A stretch of 64,000 nucleotides of DNA, from positions 496,001 to 560,000 of the forward strand of contig CALYLX010000127.1 in NCBI GenBank assembly GCA_944990035.1, in the 5' to 3' direction. This document shows positions 12,650-22,554 of this stretch, piece after piece; position 1 is the stretch's first letter, and every line of letters starts with the position of its first letter. Source of the DNA: Clitopilus passeckerianus (lineage: Eukaryota > Basidiomycota > Agaricomycetes > Agaricales > Entolomataceae). Below the pieces are notes generated by a model that was given only the letters and a program-made list of their open reading frames with translations, was not told the DNA's origin and made no database searches. The translations under genes and the position numbers were made by a program.

Positions 12650-13477
12650 TCAGGCAGTGGTAGGACTCTCGACGTCCTTCTCGTTTGTAGCGGCTTCTGA
12701 ATGTCTAGAAGCAGAAACATGTTCGCCCGAGTCAGCAGACGCAGTGGTGGCGGTAGAGCTACTCGATGGCGAGATGAAGAGAACGGCAGCAGAAATGAAC
12801 GTGAAGAGGATGGTGAACCATGGGAGAATAGCCACGAGTTTCACTGTAGATATGAATTCTGATTAGTATCAACCCAAAACGTGTTCATGACGAACTCACG
12901 ATAATCGATGTTCTTGTAGACGCTGGTGACACCCAGTGCCTTTTCAGTCTGCGCGATAACGTCCTTTCCGATGATGATGTTTCCAAGCCTCGCAGTGACG
13001 TTGGCTGATCTAGTAGCGAAGAACACTGTGTAAGGGATCTGGCAGGCCAGAAGCCATGTTCCGAGGAATGCCAGGACTGCTCCTTGAATACGGGAGAACG
13101 ACGAGGATGTCTTGCGAGACAGGAAGGAGAAAGCGAGAGAGATGAGAGCGACGATGGCGATTAGTGCGGCTACTACGGTCAGGACCACACCGACATTGAA
13201 GATATCTGTTCAGGGTCTGATCAGCTATGGAGTACCCGCAGAATTGGCCGCATATATTCACCTCCGGTATCGATATTCACCTGAATAGGGGCCACGGCCT
13301 TCCGCAGCTTGCTCTTTTGTTGATTTGATTTGATTAATGCATTGAGACCTGTAGTGCAGGCAAGCATGAGCGATTATATGCGTACTTCAGCGAAGACCAG
13401 GACGTACCGACACTCCCTGCAATGACGCCCCAGGCGAACGTCATTGCCAAAGATCCGATTACAATGCCTCGCGCCAT
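12650..13477 (-). CDS. Small four-helix membrane protein, unknown family
   Basis: I do not recognise the family. From the ATG at 13477, exon 1 (13477-13408) encodes an N-terminal helix (IVIGSLAMTFAWGVIAGSVG). An intron (13407-13349) leads to a basic linker, and a second intron leads to two long hydrophobic helices (VVLTVVAALIAIVALISLAF and AVLAFLGTWLLACQIPYTVF) separated by a short Ser/Arg loop. After a polar segment, a last intron of about 56 nt (12842-12897) joins to a fourth helix (LVAILPWFTILFTFISAAVL) and a Ser/Thr/Glu-rich C-terminal tail. All junctions keep frame with GT-AG sites. The total is around 200 residues with four predicted helices. Function unknown. Confidence 0.75.
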
Positions 13478-14352
13478 ACTAGAGAAATGACTATCGAGAG
13501 AAGCAGCAAGCTAGAGATCGTCGACGTTGACAAAGATGGCCGTCAAGGCAAAGAATACAGAGACACGAGGGCTAAAGGGCAGGACTTCATTTCGCCTTGA
13601 CACAGGAGTTTATATACCCCAGGTGCACATCTCCACTGCACAGACTGACCCCACCAGGATGACATGATAGCGAAGAGAAGCCCTGACCTGACAAGCCCTT
13701 CATTCGGCTCGGATCAATTCCTAAACCGAGACAGTCTATTCCTTATTTCGCATTCTCCCCGGTGGGGTCAGTGGATTTATCGGGGTTCTTTAGGCGGAGT
13801 AATGGGGAATGAGGTCAAGCGACCGACTGAAATATGGACGCGTTTGGTCACTTTGGCTTGGACTGCTGTGTCATACGACAATTCAGTGGCACAAGCGCAG
13901 TAAATGGCTGTAGAATGGTCGGGAGATGGATAAGCGGATAGCCATTGATACAGGAGATTCCGTTCGACGTGCGCGATGTTGACCTCGGAGATGACGGAAG
14001 CGAGCAAAGAGCTTGTGGTGTGGCGCTGCAACGGGCACACGAGACAACGGAGGCCACGATCAATGAAATTATCATGGCAGTATCGCATGGATGAACAGGT
14101 GGAAGATATGGAGTACCGTTGCGGTTGGAAGAATGTATCATCTAGAAAATAATTTTTCTGCGTGGTTGGACCTGAGGATTGCGTGTGCATGTGAACCTTG
14201 AGACAACATCGGTCAGGCTATCAAGAATAGTTCCTGAGAAGTGGTGGTTCAGAGATATATCGGAGACTCTTTGAGGCTTGGACGGTGATGTGGATGGAGG
14301 CAGCAAGACAGAACGTGATAATTCATGGACGTGAGTGGGAAAAATAAAAGTC
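13478..14352. other. Intergenic stretch, no supported gene
   Basis: Region between the small membrane protein gene and tRNA-Asp copy 2. Overlapping minus-strand open frames at 13777-14190 lack domains and compete with each other, so I do not call them. Confidence 0.4.
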
Positions 14353-14423
14353 TCTTCGCCTGGGAGTCGAACCCAGCTTTCGCGCGTGACAGGCGCGTGT
14401 ACTAACCGATATACTAGCGAAGA
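14353..14423 (-). tRNA. tRNA-Asp (GTC), copy 2
   Basis: Identical in all 71 nt to the copies at 9062 and 22327, with the same cloverleaf and internal A and B boxes. Downstream on the minus strand is a T-rich run suited to Pol III termination. The short 5' flank matches that of copy 3 (both carry ACATG just before the gene). Confidence 0.97.
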
Positions 14424-15779
14424 CATGTTAAATTGATCCGTATTCGTCAACCCGATCACTCACCACATCCGTTCAGCCGTTCTCAGGTATTGTTGGCAGG
14501 ATTCTGAAGCTGCAAATTCAGTTTAAACATATAACAAGCCGTATGAAACCACGAACCTGGTGAGAAAACTCGCAGAATCTCTAAGCATCACGAATCAAAT
14601 AGTCCTGAAGCGACCTTGGAAGATTTCCGCCTGCTTGTTCCAACTCGTTCAAGGCTTGTGATATTTGGGTTATTCGATTTACAGCGATGCGTTGCTGTCG
14701 TCGACAAGTGATGTATTGCCTCCACGAAAAGGAACAGTCATCCTTGAGTCGAAATTTATACAGGTGAAAAATTTGCCGTCCTTCGACCTACGTGTGGCCT
14801 TCGGCCGTCTGACACGCAAGAGAGAACGACCTGCGGAACGGTCACTAGCATTCCAAAGACACAGACATCGACAAGGTGTCGTTAGGTCGAGGTTTCAATA
14901 CAGAGACCGACTGCTGGACGAAGGTCAAAGGCTAAAGTTAACGCCGATCTACCCCAGGCTGGGACGCGAGAACGAGTGCTCCTATGCTCCCCGCACCCAT
15001 AGGTCTTTCACAGTCAGGAACATCTCGAAGTACATGAACAGAAGGGACCGTCTAATTATGATCGCCAAAGCCACCTAGGCCCTGGGTCAAGACATCGTAG
15101 GCCAGGCACTCACGGCAGCATCCGTACGATAAAAACCACCGTGACGAGGAGAATCAATTGCTAAAAGCACGAGATAGAGTTTAATCAGAGGGCCAAGATA
15201 GTTTGGATAGGCGAGATAGGAGAGACAGACCCAACCAGTGCCTTATAAAATCTGGGGTGCGGCAGTCAGCGATGACGGTGGCACGGCGATGAAGGCTCCG
15301 GGTTAGGCCCATACTAAACATAGTTCAACGGCGAACCAAGTATCGAGCACCAGGAAGGTGAGGCTCGTTGGGAAGACGTCTTGAACGGACGTCGGCGTGA
15401 ATGATCAAACCTGGTAAATGAGCGCAGAAGTGGTCCGCCAGGTGCTTCAAAGGCTCGAGATCGTAGTAGTGTGAGATAACATGAGTATCATCAAGATTCT
15501 GCGATCGTATCAGCGTGAGCATTAATGATACGAATACAACGAAATTAAGCAATGCGTCAACATTAGGGTCCGTTATGCTGACTCCGCCTGGGAGTAGTGA
15601 TGTTATTATACAATATCCAATTGAGCACCCCATAGACGACAGTAGATCCGACCTGAGCACGATATGAGTGGCTATACGACGATATTGAAACCGACGGAAC
15701 CTACCAAAAGAATGAATAGATAGAGACCATAACCATAATTTAACCTTGGGAACATGGAAAACATCCTGCTCGTCCCCCC
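14424..15779. other. Intergenic stretch, no supported gene
   Basis: Two open frames of about 137 codons (plus strand near 14665-15078) and 157 codons (minus strand near 15325-15798) occur here. Their sequences show neither recognised motifs nor clear splice-supported extension. One hydrophobic stretch on the minus strand (LLNFVVFVSLMLTLI) could be a relic of a membrane protein. Confidence 0.35.
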
Positions 15780-16826
15780 TCAATTCATATAGAGCCACTT
15801 CGGCACCCTCCCTGCCATTCCTTCGCCTTGCTTGCCTTTCTCACTTACGTTTGCGTCGGCACCTGCGCCCGAACCCGTCCCACCCCCATTGATCCCATGA
15901 AAGATGAATGAGGGTGGCCGATGCCACTTCTCCGCAGCTTGGTAAAGCGGGTTCATCTCCGTGATAGGCTCGGGCCTTCCACCAGCCACACCCATTTCTC
16001 CTGCCGGATTTAATGAAGAGCCACCACTGAAAGACCCAGCGAATCTACTCCATGCCGATTTCGAAGACGCAGAGCCCGAGGTGGTGGGGCGGTGCCGTTT
16101 GCGAAGGTTTCCGTTGGTAGGCGGCGAGGATAGGCCAGGGAGGGATGGGGTGGATTGCGCAGGTGACGAGGCGGCGGCGAAGGAGTGTGGGGAGGGAACA
16201 CGTTCGAATTGTTGCCAAGGGATGGCAGGCGTCACGGGTACAGAAGGCACGGGCGGCAGGTCAGGCAGGCTTGCGGTGTGAGAGTAGGTGGCTGGTGAAT
16301 TACTACGAGATCAAAGGGATGGTAAGCAATGGGGGATGGGAGGTGGGCAACTTGAAGGGACGTACGATTCGCCTTTGATACCTATCCAGCCGCAGTCATT
16401 GCATTTCCAGCGAGCTGGGGCATTGTTCTCGTCTTTCCATTTCGCGGGGACGTAGGCGTTGGGTAGTAAGTGCAAGGACGCTACAGATTGCACACGTTGG
16501 CGAAAGGCATGTGTCCGTCTTAATTCTACAATCGTTCAATATCAGAGTCAAGGACGATAAGGTGTGAATATGACATACGAGTCGAAAGGCATGCCGGACA
16601 ATTGTCGGCATTTGTCGGTGCACTTTTGCGTCTGAAATGCAGCGTTGGGACACGAACTAACGACAAGAACAGAAAGAAGACTGTCAGAGAAGTCCACCAA
16701 AATGACAGAAAATGCCAGGAGTCTCACATGAAGGCAGACTGAATGCTGTCAACGATCCCTCGTCAGCATCCCTTCATGATCGACATGATAGAACCCTGAA
16801 TTGAATTACTCACGCAGACGCTTCAT
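15780..16826 (-). CDS. Zinc-ribbon-like hypothetical protein with disordered C-terminus
   Basis: From the ATG at 16826, a short first exon (MKRL) joins, across an intron that may hold an 18-nt in-phase microexon, to an exon containing NCPAC. A 53-nt intron keeps frame into an exon encoding LRRTHAFRQRVQSVASLHL, then WKCNDCGW. The pair CPAC ... CNDC, about 50 residues apart, is the pattern of a zinc ribbon, although I cannot assign a named family. A further intron (about 16367-16270) joins in phase (codon TC|C) to a final exon of about 160 residues rich in Pro, Ser and Gly, containing LRKRHRP and ending KWLYMN. I infer a zinc-binding N-terminal module plus a disordered tail. A nucleic-acid or protein-binding role is a guess. 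Confidence 0.6.
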
Positions 16827-17582
16827 GACGGTATTCGCAAAGAAGTCAGTGCACGGCCAGCGTTAAACGAGTGGGAGGATATGAAAGAATGTGGAAGGGA
16901 GAGAGAAAGGAAGAAATATGGTTTAGGACAAAGAGGTCGAGCGTAAGCACCTCACTAAGGGGCATTTGGACCTGATGGGGTCGCCAGGCAAGAAACTCTG
17001 AAGATGGCGAGAGGAAGCGGCGACCTATATTTGGAACGCGAGGCCGACAAAGGGCTCGCGTCAATACTCAGCGCACGGGGTTGCTAAATTAAATCTGTGC
17101 CCAATGCATGGCAGGTGAATGCATTGATGAACTTTCGACGTTCAATCTTTCGTGGCCGCTTCGTGTGACAAAGGATGGCATGCATTGAATGTCGGCATTC
17201 AGGGATAGAATAACCCAGGTACCAGACAATAATACTGAATTTAGGCGAACCGCCATCTACAACAATTTCTTGATCAATTGTTATACGGCCTAACCGGTGA
17301 CTGGATACGCCATGTCACACAAATATGATTTTTTCACTGGACTTCGTAACTGAACAAGAGTGGCGCAAAAATAAATTCCAAACTATCAAGTGATATGTAT
17401 TCAATATCGATCTACTCTGAACAACATCACAAATAATAAACGTACTACATATATGCCTCGAGGACATTTAGAGTTCCAAAAATTCCAATAAATCACTTGC
17501 ATTTCCATTTCCTGCTTTCAAGAGCATTTGCCAAACTGGCCAGCTCCAGACAACCAGGAAAAAGAAAGAAGAGATTGGGGAA
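16827..17582. other. Intergenic stretch, no supported gene
   Basis: Spacer between the zinc-ribbon-like gene and the U2 snRNA gene. It is AT-rich in parts with short open frames only. Confidence 0.45.
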
Positions 17583-17770
17583 ATCCCCCGACGACACAAG
17601 CCGATGGTGCAATAGCAAGGTCATCGCGTCCTCCATGTTGCAAGCAGAGCACAGAGGAGCAGGGGCGGCAAAAATTAGATAACCAATAATGGAGGCGGTG
17701 CCTCCATAATAGTGGTTAAACTATTAAGAACAGATACTACACTTGATCTAAGCCAAAAGGCCAGAGTGGT
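17583..17770 (-). ncRNA. U2 spliceosomal snRNA
   Basis: The minus strand carries the highly conserved U2 5' domain: the stem-loop I sequence GGCCTTTTGGC, then TTAGATCAAGTGTAGTATCT, which contains the GTAGTA branch-point-pairing element, and TTCTTAATAGTTTAA of the IIa region. Further 3' are the stem-loop IIb hairpin (GGAGGCACCGCCTCC), an Sm-binding site ATTTTTG near 17668, and two 3' hairpins. The last of these carries the TATTGCACC loop typical of the U2 A'/B'' binding stem-loop IV. The length of about 188 nt equals that of metazoan U2. The 5' and 3' ends are estimated to within about 5-10 nt. U2 base-pairs with the intron branch point during splicing, which fits the intron-dense genes around it. 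Confidence 0.95.
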
Positions 17771-17796
17771 AAGGAAACGGAAATGTCGATGAATCA

Positions 17797-17804
17797 CTTA
17801 TATA
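17797..17804 (-). promoter_or_regulatory. TATA-like element of the U2 snRNA gene
   Basis: TATATAAG on the minus strand lies about 27-34 nt upstream of the estimated U2 5' end, the position expected for a TATA element of a Pol II snRNA gene. Assignment rests on position and sequence only. Confidence 0.6.
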
Positions 17805-19164
17805 TGGCCGAGGGTGCGCACGGGCCAGTGATGGAATGGAGTGCGTTGATTGGCTGCTGAGCCCATATCAAAGCTGGTGCCCCACCTCGACAATTGAACA
17901 CCGCGATTACCGCACGAGGTCAGACACCGATGGCCAACTATCCACCACAGTTCTATTCTTTAACACCCATGAGCTTACGTTGTGAAAACGGCCTTCACCT
18001 TCCCCGCCCCACCCTGCACCCCATTATCCCTGTCAGTGATTGGAATGTTAAACCAGTAATTGGCGTGAACGACTATCTGTTTGCGTTCTATGATCCCACA
18101 ACCGTTCGTTCGCCAGTACAAATCACAAGAAATCCATATAGATTTGGCTCATAACCTCCGTAACGGCCCCGATAGCTATCCGAGATCTAGCCTTTCATTG
18201 CATTGCAGGGTTGGTCGCTGGTTCGAGATACGGCTTGAAGAGATAGAACGAAAAGTTTTGGGACGAGCATCCTTCCCTTCCTCTACACCTTGTCATCGCG
18301 CCTACTACACTCTTTCTCCGCTGGCGTATCATATATCATCGACCAGATCTAGCGTTCGGTTGCCGCTTTCAGCCTCTCGGTCTTGACGTCGGCTCTTTGT
18401 GCTGTAATGCTGCTTTTCTATTCGCATTGAGCTTCGACACGATGGAACTCGTGGTCTTGATTGATTCGGTTATTGAATGTCCGATTGGATGATAGCTCAA
18501 GCCTTGAGCGGGCAGCGAAGACAGATCTTTCTGCTATAGCTGCCGAGTACTACAGCTTTCAAGCAGGACCACGAATTCCTCAGGCTCTTCCGTGGAGGAT
18601 ACTCGCTGTCTAACCCAATAATCTCTCATATGGTCAGTAAGTTCTGCAAGCCTGAACTATGAAAGGATTCCTGAACTGATTTTGGGAAAAACGTCATTGA
18701 CAGGATGTGTGAAAACCGATCAGAGTAGGCGAATTGTAGGACGTGTACGAGCACGTCAACAGTTACAATGCTAGGCAATCCATCAGAAGGCACACGGAGC
18801 CCGCAGGCTGGACCGATTTCAGTGAAGTGCTGTCGACTCTATGGGCATCTAGCGTCTCAAGTGACGAGACTTACATAAATGTCACTTGCTTAGAATTCCC
18901 CAGACTGTCGACCTGATGCGAATAGACCTCACTCTACACAAACCAATGGACATTTGATGCTGACCTCGTGGGACTGTACATGTCCTTTCCTGCTCTCTCG
19001 ATAACGGCAGCCCCTCCACGAGCCCTTCAAACTTCCCAATCTCTACTAGTTTGCGACGTTAGAACTGCCCTCATTCTCGAAATGCGCGACACACGTTCCT
19101 CATATTTGTTCACTGCCCACACATGTGATGCACTTGCCCTATCTCAGATGCCTGTCTATTCGTC
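17805..19164. other. Intergenic stretch, no supported gene
   Basis: About 1.4 kb between U2 and the first lectin gene. Short open frames only. The rightmost part is the lectin promoter. Confidence 0.45.
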
Positions 19165-19170
19165 TATAAA
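19165..19170 (+). promoter_or_regulatory. TATA box of lectin gene 1
   Basis: TATAAA within TCTATAAAAGG lies about 57 bases upstream of the lectin ATG at 19227. The second lectin gene has a similarly placed box, which supports a duplicated promoter. Confidence 0.65.
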
Positions 19171-19226
19171 AGGTGGCCAGACTCTGCGTTCGTTCTCCAT
19201 CACCCAGCTTCGACAAATCCTTAGCA

Positions 19227-19891
19227 ATGAAATTCTTCACTACCTCTTCTCTTCTCCTCGGTCTCGGCGCCGTTGCTACCACCGTTACAGCCCTTGCTGC
19301 TGGTGAGTAAAAGCCATTGGGTTTCCAGCGCTGATATCTGATAACATTTTACCTTCAGCTGGTCCCACCGCCGGGAAGTACTACATCGTCAACCGTGTAC
19401 TTTCTCCCGCTGGAGACAAGCTCGCGATTACTTTCAACGGTCAAGGCAATACCGCAACCGTTTCCCCGTTTGCCAACGCGTCCAATCAGACTGTAAGTTC
19501 CAACATCAATAAATAATGAACATAATTAGAAGCTCACGACGTCTTTCTAGTGGACTCTTACCAATTACAATGCTAACACTCAATACATTTCTCCCACATC
19601 GGCTACCAACTTGCAAGCCTCCTGGGGTGGAAATGCGGTCAAAGTGGTCCCAGCTGGAGCCTATACTTGGAAGATCAGCTCCACTGAGACCGGCTACATG
19701 TATTATCTCTTCTCTACTTTCCTTTGCTCGTCCTCTGACTTCGGTTTCTCCTGAAATTTATTTTTAGCATCCAGGATGGTGGTGCTACCGTGTTCTGGGG
19801 CGTCAGCAAGGGGGCGGCTGGCGATGAAGTGGCTATTGGGGGAGGAACTGGTAGCGAGAAGCAAAGTTGGATCTTTACTCCGGCAGCTTAG
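19227..19891 (+). CDS. Secreted CCL2-like lectin 1
   Basis: A signal peptide (MKFFTTSSLLLGLGAVATTV, cleaved near TALAA) precedes a single domain of about 130 residues. The motifs YYIVNRVLSPAGDKLAITF, NGQG, QTWTLTNY, IQDGG, FWGV and a terminal GSEKQSWIF match the beta-trefoil fold of the CCL2-like lectin family of mushrooms. Members of that family bind fucosylated N-glycan cores and, in characterised cases, act in defence against nematodes. Three GT-AG introns interrupt the gene, the first directly after the signal peptide. Its neighbour at 20377 has the same intron positions and order of motifs, so the pair arose by tandem duplication. Binding specificity and toxicity of this copy are inferred from the family only. 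CCL2 itself lacks a signal peptide as far as I recall, so the secretory leader is a notable difference. Confidence 0.85.
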
Positions 19892-20320
19892 GAGACGAGA
19901 GGAGTTGTTTTGAGTAGAGACTGCAAATCTTGTATGACTTTGACTGGAGGTAGATAGGTCTTAATGTGTAAATTCGGAACGGTTATTCTCCCACTATGAT
20001 ATCCATGACGAATTGTCAACTACCACTCCAAGTTGCCGCCCAGAATACGGAGGAAACGCTGTCTTGATTACTCCTGAGCTTCCGTGCCGTATTACCAACT
20101 TCGCCAATGGAGGTTAGATCTCCCGGGGGACCATGCACCCTTTGCTTCCGTTCTATCTGGAATGGGAACCTCGCAGCCAGTCCTTTGAGGCTCAATCTTC
20201 CTTCTAGTATGCGACTCAGGACTCTTCTCATCTTCAGGAAGCCCCGCAAATTCCCCACCCCTGACTCCGTCTCGATGTGATGCACAGGCTTTTTCTACTT
20301 TGGGAGGCCTGCGCTATACG
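19892..20320. other. Spacer between tandem lectin genes
   Basis: Contains the 3' flank of lectin 1 and the promoter of lectin 2. No additional gene is supported. Confidence 0.5.
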
Positions 20321-20326
20321 TATAAA
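20321..20326 (+). promoter_or_regulatory. TATA box of lectin gene 2
   Basis: TATAAA lies 56 bases upstream of the ATG at 20377, nearly the same distance as in lectin 1. Confidence 0.65.
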
Positions 20327-20376
20327 GAGTCTCTCGGCCTTAGACTTCAGCATCTAGCTTCAAGAGATCCTTAGCA

Positions 20377-21035
20377 ATGAAGATCCCCACCACCTCTTCT
20401 CTTTTCCTCAGTCTCGGCTTCGTCGCTGCCACAGTTACGGGGGTCGTTGGTGGTGAGTACGGGTGGTCCCATCTGCTAGAGTTGCCATCTGAGTCCATGT
20501 TCTACCTCTAGCCAGGCCTGCACCTGGTAGGTATTACATCGTCAACCGCGTCCTTTCTCCCGCTGGTGACAAGTTGGCTATCACCTTCAATGGTCAGGGC
20601 AACGCCGCAAGTGTTACCCCGCTCGCCAATGCCTACAATCAGACCGTAAGTTTCTACTACGGAAATGGTCGACATTATTGGGAGCTTACCATTGACGTTC
20701 CTGTAGTGGACCGTTGCCAATTATAATGCTAACACGCAGTCCATTTCCCCTGTCTCTGCTCCCAACTTGCAGGCCGCCTTCGGTCCCACCGCGATCACCG
20801 TTCTTACGAACGGGGGCTACGTCTGGAGGGTCAATTCTGTAGATACCGGCTATAGGTATTGTCTCTTCGCTCAATCTTCTTGTTTGCTCGTCCTCTGACT
20901 TGACTTTGAAATAGCATTCAGGATGGCGGTGCTTCGGTGTTCTGGGGTGTCAATACGGCAACTGTTGGTGATCTGGTGACTTATGGGAAAGGAAGCGGCA
21001 GCGAGAAGCAACGTTGGATCTTTACTCCAGCTTAG
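20377..21035 (+). CDS. Secreted CCL2-like lectin 2
   Basis: This is a tandem paralogue of the gene at 19227. The N-terminus MKIPTTSSLFLSLGFVAAT is a signal peptide. It is followed by YYIVNRVLSPAGDKLAITF, NGQG, NQT|WTVANY, IQDGG, VFWGV and GSEKQRWIFTPA. Introns fall after the signal peptide, after NQT and before IQDGG, as in lectin 1. Divergence is concentrated in the segment between NY and IQDGG (about residues 85-115) and in the loop after VFWGV, which could alter carbohydrate specificity. Function is inferred from the family: a secreted beta-trefoil lectin for defence or cell-surface glycan recognition. The reading frame is intact. Confidence 0.85.
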
Positions 21036-21587
21036 GGGACGAGAAGCAAGATGTCTCTGTATCACGGGCTGCCAGTTTTGTACGGCTACATGTACATGAT
21101 CATGCCCAGGCTTCCAATGGCCGCTTTCGAAGATGCGCCGAATCGTGTGTATACTGCTTCATCCGATGTTTCCCAAGTGACGGTCTCGTTCGTCGTCCGC
21201 TACTTGTAGGTGAACGAACCCCAAGGAAGTTAATGGCCAACGCCATCCGAGATGCCATTCGTGTAGGCTCCGAGGATCACAAGCAATCCACAGGAGGCTG
21301 AAGTAGCGGCTGCAGCAACGCATGGCGCAGCTGAGGTGACTCCCAGCCAAGTAACCTTGAGAACTTTCGGCGGTCCGTTTGACGTTGAAGGAATTGTATT
21401 ATCATAACAAGGTTACGGAAAGCCTAAGTAGTGTCCTGTACAATGCTCAACTTCTGGTCAGATATGAAAGCCTGAAACGACATACCTGGTATACGTTTAC
21501 AGCTGCTGCCTATCAGCCCAGCGATCTCCTCCCACCACGCCACACTGCACCAACAGCATCTTGCAGCATGGCCCAACCGAAACGAGT
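21036..21587. other. Intergenic stretch, no supported gene
   Basis: Convergent spacer between lectin 2 and the Bet1-type SNARE. Short open frames without features. Confidence 0.5.
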
Positions 21588-22069
21588 TCACGCAGCAGGA
21601 ACTGCAGGCCACCACCAGTGGTAAATCTTCAGTCCAAACCACAGCATGATGAAGGCTATGACTGTCCACAACGCAATCCTGAATGTCTTCAAACTGCCCT
21701 CCTGGACACCAAAGGTCCTTCCCAGCCGGTCGGAGGTTTGTGAGAGTGATGTCGCGAAGGAATTAAAGCGATCGTTCTGGTGAAAGGCAACAAGGTGCTG
21801 AGGTCAGAACCAAGTGAGCGCTGGCTGATGAGGGGAGGCGTACAGCATCGTCTAGCATTGTGTTCTGCCTCTCAACATCGTCGTAAATGTCTTCTGTAAC
21901 CTGAGGTCGAAGCAGCGCCAGTCAATACAGTGTATTTCAGGACACGTAGTCCGGCATTTGGTGGGCTGCTTACACCTCGCAAGGTCCTGAGTTTTGAATG
22001 CAGATCTTCCAGCTGTTGGTCATTCTGCGCCTCGTAAGTGTCTTCTACACGGTTTCTTGATGATGACAT
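21588..22069 (-). CDS. Bet1/Sft1-type Qc-SNARE
   Basis: Three exons (22069-21974, 21900-21844, 21776-21588) join in frame to a 113-residue protein. It contains a SNARE heptad region beginning LEDLHSKLRTLRG, then VTEDIYDDVERQNTMLDD and NDRFNSFATSLSQTSDRLGR, a short linker, and a C-terminal membrane anchor (TFRIALWTVIAFIMLWFGL) ending WWWPAVPAA. This is the size and layout of the tail-anchored v-SNAREs Bet1 and Sft1, which act in ER-Golgi and intra-Golgi vesicle fusion. DIYDDVERQN resembles the fungal Bet1/Sft1 SNARE core. I cannot decide between the two orthologues. Exon boundaries use GTAAGC/CAG and GTACGC/CAG sites. Confidence 0.88.
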
Positions 22070-22326
22070 GGTTCAAATGACTGTGGTAGCAGGGTCTCGT
22101 CGTTACCGAGGAAGTCGTGGTGGTGGCAGATGGAAGAGTTGCAGTGGCCACTGGCATTGCCATATTTAGCACAACAAGCAGGACCGCAGCGAACAGAATC
22201 CGTTGCTCGTGAACACGCAATCTATCTCAGGAAACTATTCGTTCGAAGCCAAACAAAGCGTTCGCAAACTAGCTAGAAAGGGAAAAGGGATTGAGATTTG
22301 GGTCTAATGGAAAGAGAAAAAAACTC

Positions 22327-22397
22327 TCTTCGCCTGGGAGTCGAACCCAGCTTTCGCGCGTGACAGGCGCGTGTACTAACCGATATACTAGCGAAGA
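22327..22397 (-). tRNA. tRNA-Asp (GTC), copy 3
   Basis: This is the third identical 71-nt copy, with GTC anticodon, intact A and B boxes and a long T run (from GAGAAAAAAACT on the plus strand) as terminator. It lies between the divergent SNARE and PEX19 genes. Confidence 0.97.
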
Positions 22398-22554
22398 CAT
22401 GTTATTTTTGACTGTACAAATTGCTATAATCCTCTCACTACATTTGCCGGCTTACCGGTTATCTGCCCCGCATTTCCTTTGAAAGCCATCAAGCTCGTGC
22501 TTCATCTGATTTTCACTTTCAAATCCGCTGCCACTCATTTGACCAAAAAGCACC

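Noticed and set aside
14665..15078. A 137-codon plus-strand open frame
   Set aside because: Arg-rich with no motif, no neighbouring exons, and no start context. It could be chance.
15325..15798. A 157-codon minus-strand open frame
   Set aside because: It begins with a non-ATG start, overlaps the end of the zinc-ribbon-like gene in another frame and has no family similarity.
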